Shown piece by piece: positions 1 through 4,987 of a stretch of 6,142 bases of DNA. The stretch is from Acidiferrobacter sp. Lineage in GTDB: Bacteria; Pseudomonadota; Gammaproteobacteria; Acidiferrobacterales; Acidiferrobacteraceae. The notes under the pieces are model-generated. The model made no database searches, was not told the origin of the DNA, and saw nothing but the letters and a program-made list of their open reading frames with translations. The DNA is taken from the NCBI GenBank assembly GCA_027335965.1, contig DAHWGZ010000105.1, positions 1 through 6,142 on the forward strand, read 5' to 3'. The position numbers were made by a program, and so were the translations under genes. Numbering within the stretch: the stretch's first letter is position 1; every line of letters starts with the position of its first letter.

Positions 1-215
1 TCCCTGGGCTTCACCAAAAGCCCATGCATTTTGTGGTGCCGCCGCACGAGTATTTCGTCTTGGGCGACAATCGGGATTTGAGCGATGATAGCCGTTACTG
101 GGGCTATGTCCCGCAGAGGAATCTGGTCGGCCGCGCATTCTTTATCTGGTTTAGCTGGAATACGGCGCATGGCGGCGGCGTGGATTTCAAGCGGATAGGG
201 CGTAGCATCCCCTAA
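1..215 (+). CDS. lepB: Signal peptidase I, C-terminal fragment (5' end outside window)
   Basis: This is the last roughly 70 codons of type I signal peptidase, the inner-membrane serine protease that removes signal peptides from exported preproteins on the periplasmic side. The reading frame is open from the first base (first full codon at position 3) and ends at TAA 213-215. The visible part holds the conserved region around VPPHEYFVLGDNRD, followed by SDDSRYWGYVP: this is signal peptidase box D/E with the GDNR core and the DSR(Y/F)WG continuation. The hydrophobic stretch FFIWFSW near the end is also typical of proteobacterial LepB. The N-terminal membrane segments and the catalytic Ser and Lys lie upstream and cannot be checked. 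lepB directly before rnc-era is the normal gammaproteobacterial order. The identification rests on the GDNR box and the context. Confidence 0.96.
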   Translation, partial: PGLHQKPMHFVVPPHEYFVLGDNRDLSDDSRYWGYVPQRNLVGRAFFIWFSWNTAHGGGVDFKRIGRSIP

Positions 216-242
216 ATAAGGAGAGCTTCCGCGGGAGGGTTT

Positions 243-620
243 ATGGCGTGGCGAAGGCAGCGCGGTGCGTCGCTATGGAGTGCACTGGTATTCGTGATCG
301 TCGTGGGATTCTGGGTGTTCGTGGGCTTCAAGATCTGGCCGTCCTATCTGGACAACTGGCAGATCGAGAAGGCGCTCGCGAGCGTCGCCAAGCGGCCCGG
401 GGCCGGATCCATGGGGCGCAGCAGCCTGCGGGAGGCCGTGCGGCGGGAGTTTTCCGTGGGTTATGTGAGCCACGTCTCGGTGCACAAGGACCTGCATTTC
501 GAGCGCACCGCGCAGGGCACGCTCGTCATGATCTTTCGTTATCATGTGCTCATACCCATCGTGGGTAACGTGTCGGCGGATCTCCGCTTCGACGATCGGC
601 ATATGGTGTCCGGCTCTTGA
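243..620 (+). CDS. DUF4845 family single-pass membrane protein
   Basis: A 125-residue protein of unknown function that matches the DUF4845 family, found between lepB and rnc in many non-enteric Gammaproteobacteria. The N-terminus is short and basic (MAWRRQRG), followed by one hydrophobic segment at about residues 10-29 and then the family-like FKIWPSYLDNW. The rest is a soluble domain of about 90 residues that is probably periplasmic. The ATG at 243 is preceded by GGGAGGG at 233-239, a good though closely spaced ribosome binding site. The basic leader, glycine and hydrophobic helix (RG then ASLW) look superficially like a type IV prepilin N-terminus, but the Glu expected at position +5 of the mature protein is absent, so this is only a resemblance. 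Its stop overlaps the rnc start, so the two genes are probably translationally coupled. No biochemical role is known to me. Confidence 0.85.
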   Translation: MAWRRQRGASLWSALVFVIVVGFWVFVGFKIWPSYLDNWQIEKALASVAKRPGAGSMGRSSLREAVRREFSVGYVSHVSVHKDLHFERTAQGTLVMIFRYHVLIPIVGNVSADLRFDDRHMVSGS

Positions 621-1288
621 CCGAGGATGCCCGACTGTTGCAGCGCTGGGGTTATGAGTTTCGCGACCCCGAGCGGCTCGCCCAGGCGTTGACGCACCGC
701 AGTCATGGGGCCCGCAACAACGAGCGCCTGGAGTTTTTGGGGGACGCCGTCGTGAGTCTGGTCATGGCCGATGCGCTGTGCGCGCGCTTTCCCGAGCTTG
801 CCGAGGGCGAATTGACGCGCCTGCGCGTGCGATTGGTGCGCACCGAGACCTTGGCCGCGGTGGGGCGCGAGATCGGTCTCGGGGGCTTTCTGCGGCTTGG
901 CGGCGGGGAATTGAAGAGCGGCGGCTTCGACCGCGACTCGATCCTGGCGGACGCCCTGGAGGCGGTCGTCGGCGCCGTGTATCAAGACGGCGGCTATGAG
1001 GCCGCGCGCGCCATCCTGCTCGACCTCTTTGCCGGGCGGCTTTCGGGGATCGAGGCCCACGCGCAGGCGAAGGATGCCAAGACCTCCCTTCAGGAATTTC
1101 TGCAGGCCCGGGGCCGCGAGCGGCCGCGCTATGATCTCGTGGGCGTCACCGGACAGGATCATGAACAACACTTCGAGGTGGCCTGTCTCGTGGCGGGTCT
1201 GTCGCCGGTGCATGGCCGCGGTGCGACCCGCCGTCACGCCGAGCAGGAGGCCGCGCGGTTGGCGCTGAAGCGGTTGGGCGGCCCATGA
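617..1288 (+). CDS. rnc: Ribonuclease III
   Basis: Double-strand-specific endoribonuclease that processes rRNA precursors and structured mRNAs. The 223 residues compare with 226 in E. coli. The nuclease domain (about 1-145) contains the signature NERLEFLGD at residues 35-43; E39, D43, D112 and E115 correspond to the metal-binding acidic residues, the last two within SILADALEA. GELKSGGF (97-104) is also family-typical. The double-stranded RNA binding domain covers about 153-222, starting at KDAKTSLQEFLQ and ending in the RRHAEQEAA helix; that helix has His where E. coli has Lys. The start is TTG at 617, because no ATG or GTG occurs in frame nearby and the sequence from DARLLQRWGYEF aligns with the E. 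coli N-terminus. The TTGA motif overlaps the DUF4845 stop, and no clear Shine-Dalgarno precedes it, which suggests translational coupling and modest expression. Confidence 0.97.
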   Translation: MTEDARLLQRWGYEFRDPERLAQALTHRSHGARNNERLEFLGDAVVSLVMADALCARFPELAEGELTRLRVRLVRTETLAAVGREIGLGGFLRLGGGELKSGGFDRDSILADALEAVVGAVYQDGGYEAARAILLDLFAGRLSGIEAHAQAKDAKTSLQEFLQARGRERPRYDLVGVTGQDHEQHFEVACLVAGLSPVHGRGATRRHAEQEAARLALKRLGGP

Positions 1289-2187
1289 GCGCCTATCGGA
1301 GCGGCACCATCACGGTCTTCGGGCGCCCCAATGTCGGCAAGTCGACGCTCATAAACCGCCTGCTCGGGCACAAGCTTTTGATCACGTCCCCGAAGCCGCA
1401 GACCACCCGCCATCGCATCCTTGGGATCAAGACCACGGCGCAGGCGCAGTTCCTCTATCTCGATACCCCGGGCCTCGTGTGGGGCGAAAAGGGCGGCCTT
1501 GCGCGCCAGATGGACAGCGCCGCGGCCTCCGCCATCGCCGAGGCCGACTGCCTGGTGCTGGTCGCGGCCTGTCCGCGCCTGCAGGACGACGATGAGCGGG
1601 CGCTCGATTTCGTGAAGGATCTGCGCGGCGACCGCCCGTTGATCCTGGCCTTGAACAAGGTCGACCGCATGCCGCGCAAGGACGCCCTGCTGCCGCTGAT
1701 GGCGGAGCTCGCCGCGCGGCGCATCGCAACCGAGATCGTGCCCTTGTCGGCGCGCGACGGCAGCAACGTCGAGGCCCTGGAGGGGGTGGTCGCGGGGGTG
1801 CTGCCCGAGCGCCCGGCGCTCTATCCCGAGGATCAGCTGAGCGACCGCAGCGACCGCTTCGTGGCCGCCGAATTCGTGCGCGAGCAGGTGTTCCGGCGGT
1901 TCGCCCAGGAGATCCCCTATGTGACGACGGTGGATATCGAATCGTACCGCGAGGAAAAACGCCTCGTGCGCATAGAGGCCGTGATCTATGTCGAAAAAGA
2001 CGGGCAGAAGGCCATCCTGGTCGGGCAGGGCGGGGCCGGCCTCAAGGCGGTGGGCACCGCCGCGCGACGCTCGCTCGAGCAGCACCTCGGACGCCGGGTC
2101 TATCTCGGGCTGTGGGTCAAGGTGCGGGGCGGCTGGTCCGACGACGCCCGCGCCTTGCAAAGCCTGGGTTATGGGGGCGACAATTGA
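1285..2187 (+). CDS. era: GTPase Era
   Basis: Essential GTPase that binds 16S rRNA near its 3' end and assists 30S subunit maturation; it acts in the cytoplasm and at the membrane. The 300 residues match the usual length. All GTPase motifs are visible: G1 GRPNVGKST (13-21), G2 around PQTTRHRILG (38-47), G3 DTPG (60-63), G4 NKVD (124-127) and G5 SAR (155-157). The linker YPEDQLSDRSDRF (180-192) is Era-specific. The C-terminal KH domain has the RNA-binding loop VGQGGAGLKAVG (246-257), with Gln where many Era proteins have Lys or Asn. The start codon overlaps the rnc stop as ATGA, so translation is probably coupled. Having rnc and era together fits their shared role in rRNA maturation. Nothing appears truncated. 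Confidence 0.98.
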   Translation: MSAYRSGTITVFGRPNVGKSTLINRLLGHKLLITSPKPQTTRHRILGIKTTAQAQFLYLDTPGLVWGEKGGLARQMDSAAASAIAEADCLVLVAACPRLQDDDERALDFVKDLRGDRPLILALNKVDRMPRKDALLPLMAELAARRIATEIVPLSARDGSNVEALEGVVAGVLPERPALYPEDQLSDRSDRFVAAEFVREQVFRRFAQEIPYVTTVDIESYREEKRLVRIEAVIYVEKDGQKAILVGQGGAGLKAVGTAARRSLEQHLGRRVYLGLWVKVRGGWSDDARALQSLGYGGDN

Positions 2188-2190
2188 ATC

Positions 2191-2913
2191 ATGCGCACGG
2201 ACAGCGAACGCGGCTTTGTGCTCCATCGCTACCCTTATGGGGAGACGAGCCTTTTGCTTGAGGCGTTCACCCATGGTTGTGGACGCGTGGGGCTTGTTGC
2301 GCGCGGCGTGCGCCGGCCCGGCCGGGCCTTCGCGGGCGCCCATTTGCGGCCCTTCCAGCCGCTGCTTCTGAGCTGGTCCGGGCGCGGGGACCTCGGGACG
2401 CTCACGCATGTCGAGACCCCGGAGATGGCGATTGGGCTCAAGGGCAACGCGGTGTGGTGCGCTTTTTACGTCAACGAACTCGTGCTGCGGCTCTTGCACC
2501 GCCATGAGGCGCATGGCGATCTCTACGTCGCGTATGACGACGTGTTGCGCAGGCTCGCCGAAGAATCCTGCCAGGAACAGGCCTTGAGAGTATTCGAGAA
2601 GCGTCTCTTGGCGAGCCTCGGATACGGATTGGCGCTCGTCCATGACGCGCGCACCGGGGAGCCGCTGCGCGCGAACCGCTCCTACCGCTATCTCCCGGAC
2701 GAGGGTCCCGTGGCCGTTGACGGCGAATCGCGGGGCCTTGCGGTCAAGGGCGCGACCTTGATCGCGTTGGCGCGCGAGACCTTCCTGGACCCGGAGCAGC
2801 TGCGCGAGGCCAAGACCTTGCTGCGCGCATCGCTTGCACCCTTGCTCGGGGACAAGCCGCTGTACACGCGCAGCCTCTTTCGCAGCATGCAGCCGCACCC
2901 CTCGCAACCGTAG
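2191..2913 (+). CDS. recO: DNA repair protein RecO
   Basis: RecFOR-pathway mediator that helps load RecA on single-stranded DNA coated with SSB and anneals complementary strands. The 240 residues compare with 242 in E. coli. The N-terminal OB-fold region contains GFVLHRYPYGETSLLLEAFT (8-27) and the GRVGLVARGVRRPG stretch, then LRPFQPLLLSWSGRGDLGTL. The central helical region includes YVNELVLRLL and the C-terminus has LGDKPLYTRSLFRSM (219-233), all closely paralleling enteric RecO. The four-cysteine zinc motif of many bacterial RecO proteins is missing, as expected for the gammaproteobacterial type. The ATG begins three bases after the era stop; only a distant G-rich run around 2172-2178 could serve as a ribosome binding site, so coupling to era is likely. 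It appears to be the last gene of the lepB-rnc-era operon before a 210-base gap. Confidence 0.96.
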   Translation: MRTDSERGFVLHRYPYGETSLLLEAFTHGCGRVGLVARGVRRPGRAFAGAHLRPFQPLLLSWSGRGDLGTLTHVETPEMAIGLKGNAVWCAFYVNELVLRLLHRHEAHGDLYVAYDDVLRRLAEESCQEQALRVFEKRLLASLGYGLALVHDARTGEPLRANRSYRYLPDEGPVAVDGESRGLAVKGATLIALARETFLDPEQLREAKTLLRASLAPLLGDKPLYTRSLFRSMQPHPSQP

Positions 2914-2924
2914 ACGCGATCCGA

Positions 2925-2955
2925 TTCCCATGGCGGGGTCGTCCGGGGATATGAT
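2925..2955 (+). promoter_or_regulatory. Possible promoter for pdxJ-acpS
   Basis: TATGAT at 2950-2955 matches the sigma-70 -10 consensus at five of six bases. The best upstream -35 candidate is TTCCCA at 2925-2930 (four of six), but the spacing of 19 bases is longer than ideal. Transcription from here would begin near 2962 and give a leader of roughly 160 bases before pdxJ. The recO-pdxJ gap is the only sizeable break in an otherwise packed operon, which favours an internal promoter. This is a weak, eye-based call. Confidence 0.3.
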
Positions 2956-2963
2956 GGCGTACG

Positions 2964-3105
2964 GCCTGAACGCCCGTGGGGCCAGGCGAACGCCAAAGCG
3001 GGTCGCCCGTCGCCCAGAGACCCCTCGCCGCGGGTCGCGGGCATGGGCCATTCCACGATGCGCGCTGGCGCATCCCGACAGCTTTCCCGCGAAGACGGAC
3101 GCGGG
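2964..3105 (+). repeat. Cluster of inverted repeats in the pdxJ leader
   Basis: Three hairpin-forming elements lie between recO and pdxJ. The first (2964-2987) pairs GCCTG with CAGGC and, inside that, GCCC with GGGC, giving 9 base pairs with an AAC bulge and a GTG loop. The second (3057-3074) is a perfect 7-bp stem, GATGCGC / GCGCATC, with loop GCTG. The third (3086-3105) pairs CCCGCG with CGCGGG around an 8-base loop and ends about 10 bases before the pdxJ ribosome binding site. Between the first and second, the 9-base word GCGGGTCGC occurs twice (2998-3006 and 3030-3038), and either copy can pair with GACCC at 3019-3023. No poly-T follows any stem. Some pairing is expected by chance in such GC-rich DNA, so function is uncertain. 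Confidence 0.4.
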
Positions 3106-3123
3106 TGGGCAGGCGAGGATTTT

Positions 3124-3849
3124 ATGAAGCTTGGCGTCAACATCGATCATGTGGCCACCCTGAGGGCGGCGCGCAAGACCCGTTACCCCGACCCCGTGCA
3201 GGCCGCGCTCGTGGCCGAGCAGGCCGGGGCGGATGCGATCACGCTGCACCTGCGCGAGGACCGGCGCCATATCCAGGAGCGCGACGTGGCCTTGCTCGCG
3301 GATATGCTCACCGCTCGCATGAACCTCGAGATGGCGGTCACAGACGAGATGCTCGCGATCGCCACGCGCGTGCGGCCGCAGGATTGCTGCCTCGTGCCCG
3401 AGCGGCGCGAGGAGCTGACGACCGAGGGCGGGCTCGATGTCGCCGGCGCCGAGGACAAGATCGGCGCGGCCTGCGCGCGGCTCGCCGACGCCGGCGTGCG
3501 GGTCTCGCTTTTCATAGACCCCGACGCGCGCCAGGTCGAGGCGGCGGTGCGTTCGGGGGCGCCGGTGGTGGAGTTTCATACCGGCACGTACGCCGACGGC
3601 AAGGGCGAGCGGCAGGCGCGCGAGTACGAGCGGCTGCGCGAGGCGGTGGCGCTGGCGCGCGGGCTTGGCCTCATCGCGCACGCCGGTCACGGCCTGCATT
3701 ACCACAACGTCGAGGCGGTGGCCCGGATCCCGGGGATCGCCGAGCTCAATATCGGCCATGCGATCATCGCGCGCGCGCTGTTCACGGGTCTCGGGCCGGC
3801 GGTGGCGGACATGAAGCGGCTCATGGCCGCCTGCGCGCCACCCCCGTGA
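3124..3849 (+). CDS. pdxJ: Pyridoxine 5'-phosphate synthase
   Basis: Last step of the DXP-dependent vitamin B6 pathway: condenses 1-deoxy-D-xylulose 5-phosphate with 3-amino-2-oxopropyl phosphate to give pyridoxine 5'-phosphate, in the cytoplasm, as a TIM-barrel enzyme. From ATG 3124 the protein has 241 residues, the family length, and begins with the canonical [14 protein letters not shown]. An in-frame ATG at 3043 would add 27 residues with no family match. GAGGA at 3115-3119 gives a ribosome binding site four bases before 3124. Conserved segments are RYPDPVQAA (20-28), the active-site strand [10 protein letters not shown] with H42 and R44, NLEMA with E69, [14 protein letters not shown] (92-105), HTG (152-154) and AGHGLHYHN with H189, and NIGHAI near the end. 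The catalytic residues therefore appear intact. The stop overlaps acpS as GTGA, the usual pdxJ-acpS pairing. Confidence 0.97.
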   Translation: MKLGVNIDHVATLRAARKTRYPDPVQAALVAEQAGADAITLHLREDRRHIQERDVALLADMLTARMNLEMAVTDEMLAIATRVRPQDCCLVPERREELTTEGGLDVAGAEDKIGAACARLADAGVRVSLFIDPDARQVEAAVRSGAPVVEFHTGTYADGKGERQAREYERLREAVALARGLGLIAHAGHGLHYHNVEAVARIPGIAELNIGHAIIARALFTGLGPAVADMKRLMAACAPPP

Positions 3850-4226
3850 TCGTAGGGATAGGCACCGATATCGTGCAGGTGGCGCGGCTCAAGGCGGGGC
3901 TTGCGCGCTTCGGGGCGCGTTACGCGCAACGCATCCTGGATGCCGCCGAGTATGAGGAGTTCAAGGCCAGCGCGCGCCCGGGACATTTCCTGGCCAAGCG
4001 CTTCGCCGCCAAGGAGGCCGCCGCCAAGGCCCTGGGCACGGGGTTCCAGGGGGCCTTCGGCCTGCGCGATATCCGCGTGACGCACGATAGCCTCGGATGC
4101 CCGCGGCTGGTATTGGCGGGCGGCGCGCACGCGCAGGCCGCGCGGCTCGGCGTGCAAGCCATGCATGTCACGTTGAGCGACGAGGCCGATTACGCGGTGG
4201 CGTTCGTGATATTGGAGGGGCCTTGA
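3846..4226 (+). CDS. acpS: Holo-[acyl-carrier-protein] synthase
   Basis: 4'-Phosphopantetheinyl transferase that moves the phosphopantetheine arm of coenzyme A onto a serine of acyl carrier protein, which is needed for fatty acid synthesis. The start is GTG at 3846, overlapping the pdxJ stop. It gives 126 residues, equal to E. coli AcpS, and begins at once with the family N-terminus [14 protein letters not shown]. The magnesium-binding residues are present: D8 in GTDIV and E57 in [16 protein letters not shown]. The C-terminal [17 protein letters not shown] matches the family's final strands (HxSxSHD/E-type region). The frame stays open far upstream, back to 2976, but that part is merely a shadow of pdxJ and resembles no AcpS. 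Translation is probably coupled to pdxJ. A GC-rich hairpin lies 65 bases after the stop. Confidence 0.96.
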   Translation: MIVGIGTDIVQVARLKAGLARFGARYAQRILDAAEYEEFKASARPGHFLAKRFAAKEAAAKALGTGFQGAFGLRDIRVTHDSLGCPRLVLAGGAHAQAARLGVQAMHVTLSDEADYAVAFVILEGP

Positions 4227-4601
4227 GGCCGATCCCCGCGGCCCGGGTTGTCGCGCGTTCGCGCCACTGATCCGCGCCCCGCGGCGCTCGCGCGCCCAAG
4301 CCCGAGGGCTGCGGGTGGGCGCTTCGACGGTGACGAGCGCGCCCGCGCCGGCGCCCGCGTGAGTCTGGCGTGGCCGCGGCCCGCGTCTTTCCGAACCGCC
4401 TCCGGGCTTCGTGTCTCCTCATGTCGGCCCGAAAGCGGGGGCCGATGGGTAAAAGGATACGGCGCGGGAGGATGCCTCGCCGCGTGCCGGCGCGGCTTCG
4501 CGCGGGGCATCGTGTGCGGGCTCATGAGCCGTTGCCCGTCGCGATCGGGCGCGCTTTGCGGCCCGCGCGCGGCCGGCACGGCGGCGGCGGGCTGCCGCTC
4601 T
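4227..4601. other. Gene-free region between convergent acpS and yggX
   Basis: This 375-base stretch has no coding sequence I can support. Open frames cross it on both strands, but their translations are Arg/Ala/Gly/Pro-rich, lack any recognisable motif and run into acpS or yggX. It holds several inverted repeats: the acpS-proximal hairpin at 4292-4322, a 7-bp stem TCGGCCC / GGGCCGA at 4424-4445, an imperfect stem around 4484-4510 with core GCGCG-GCTT-CGCGC (4490-4503), the perfect 12-base palindrome GGCTCATGAGCC at 4519-4530, and CGGCC / GGCCG at 4559-4575. None has a T-run that would make a classical intrinsic terminator in either direction. The likely role is a bidirectional transcription end between convergent genes, but this is inferred from position only. 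Confidence 0.5.
4292..4322 (+). terminator. Possible hairpin terminator-like element after acpS
   Basis: GCGCCCA (4292-4298) pairs perfectly with TGGGCGC (4316-4322). Directly inside, AGCC (4299-4302) pairs with GGCT (4307-4310) around a CGAG loop, leaving a five-base bulge GCGGG. The stem totals 11 GC-rich pairs and begins 65 bases beyond the acpS stop. Only two Ts follow (TTCG), so it is not a standard Rho-independent terminator. It could protect the mRNA 3' end or be chance pairing. Confidence 0.25.
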
Positions 4602-4868
4602 TTACTTCTTGCCGCCGGCGGCTTTTACGACCGGGGGACGCCCCTCGAACAGGAAGGCGCGCATCATCGCCTCGATGTCGTTTTGGGAGTCGGGGTCGGC
4701 GGTATTGAGGTGATGGTCGTTCAGGAGCACCGACAGCTGGTCCAGCCACTGGCGCCAAGCCTCCTGCGAGACCTCGTCATAGATGCGCTGGCCGAGCTCG
4801 CCCGGATAAGGGGGGCGCTCGAGACCAGGCGCGCTGCGCTTCAAGACCCGACACTGAACCATGCGCAC
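4602..4868 (-). CDS. yggX: Probable Fe(2+)-trafficking protein YggX
   Basis: Small cytoplasmic protein of the YggX family, linked in enterics to iron trafficking and protection of labile Fe-S clusters from oxidative damage. The family blocks are clear: VQCRVLKR with C6, PPYPGELGQRIY (19-30), VSQEAWRQWL (33-42) and the C-terminal FLFEG (72-76). The 88 residues are the usual length. Two starts are possible: GTG at 4868 and ATG at 4862. I favour GTG because AGAGGG (complement of 4877-4882) lies 8 bases before it but 14 before the ATG, and because the Cys then sits at residue 6, close to the Cys7 of E. coli. The tail ends in a basic VKAAGGKK, differing from E. coli. The gene is divergent from the Fe-S carrier and convergent with acpS, so it is transcribed alone here. 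Confidence 0.93.
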   Translation of the reverse strand: MRMVQCRVLKRSAPGLERPPYPGELGQRIYDEVSQEAWRQWLDQLSVLLNDHHLNTADPDSQNDIEAMMRAFLFEGRPPVVKAAGGKK

Positions 4869-4898
4869 GGCGGATTCCCTCTGTAAGTTCGGTGCGCC

Positions 4899-4928
4899 AG
4901 TATAACGGAGCCTCGGGCCCCTTAGGAA
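4899..4928 (-). promoter_or_regulatory. Predicted promoter of yggX
   Basis: On the minus strand TATACT (complement of 4899-4904, five of six matches to TATAAT) is preceded, after 18 bases, by TTCCTA (complement of 4923-4928, three of six matches to TTGACA). Transcription would begin near 4892, giving a leader of about 24 bases before the GTG start at 4868. The -35 hexamer lies inside one arm of an inverted repeat shared with the divergent gene. Confidence 0.45.
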
Positions 4929-4935
4929 GGCGCCC

Positions 4936-4964
4936 TTACGGGACGCCGCGGCCGGCGCTATACT
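4936..4964 (+). promoter_or_regulatory. Predicted promoter of the A-type Fe-S carrier gene
   Basis: TATACT at 4959-4964 is a good -10 box. At the ideal 17-base spacing the -35 position reads TTACGG (4936-4941), which matches the consensus at only two bases, so an activator or another factor may be needed. Initiation would fall near 4971, leaving a leader of about 17 bases that is mostly ribosome binding site. A GC-rich inverted repeat, GGCGCCC / GGGACGCC with one bulged A (4929-4947), overlaps the -35 region. Confidence 0.45.
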
Positions 4965-4974
4965 GACGCTTTCC

Positions 4975-4983
4975 TAAGGAGGT
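4975..4983 (+). promoter_or_regulatory. Full-length Shine-Dalgarno sequence of the Fe-S carrier gene
   Basis: TAAGGAGGT is complementary to all nine bases of the usual 16S rRNA 3' end (ACCTCCTTA) and ends four bases before the ATG at 4988. It is far stronger than any other ribosome binding site in the window, fixes the start codon and suggests high translation. Confidence 0.85.
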
Positions 4984-4987
4984 CCTC

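Noticed and set aside
542..1237. 231-codon minus-strand frame opposite rnc
   Set aside because: It is antisense to RNase III, which has its full set of catalytic residues; the composition is typical of a GC-driven shadow.
3043..3123. Longer pdxJ start at ATG 3043
   Set aside because: The family N-terminus starts at MKLGVNIDH (3124), which has its own ribosome binding site; the 27 extra residues match nothing known and cover the leader hairpins.
1234..3759. 841-codon open frame on the minus strand across era, recO and pdxJ
   Set aside because: It lies wholly antisense to three well-supported genes, its translation is rich in Arg, Ala, Gly, His and Pro with no family motif, and such frames are expected opposite high-GC genes with G/C at third positions.
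2976..3845. N-terminal extension of the acpS frame (in-frame start at 2976)
   Set aside because: The extension overlaps pdxJ in another frame and reads as low-complexity Arg/Ala/Gly sequence. AcpS proteins begin at the IVGIGTD motif, which follows directly after GTG 3846.
4424..4445. Hairpin TCGGCCC / GGGCCGA as an intrinsic terminator
   Set aside because: The 7-bp stem is real, but no T-tract follows on either strand and it lies about 200 bases from acpS and 155 bases from yggX; recorded only as an inverted repeat.
4168..4579. Minus-strand frames of 84 and 129 codons downstream of yggX
   Set aside because: Both run into the 3' end of acpS, have low-complexity basic composition and overlap each other; neither resembles a known protein.
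4248..4886. 212-codon plus-strand frame through the acpS-yggX gap
   Set aside because: Its second half is antisense to yggX, and its first half is Arg/Ala-rich without motifs or a ribosome binding site.
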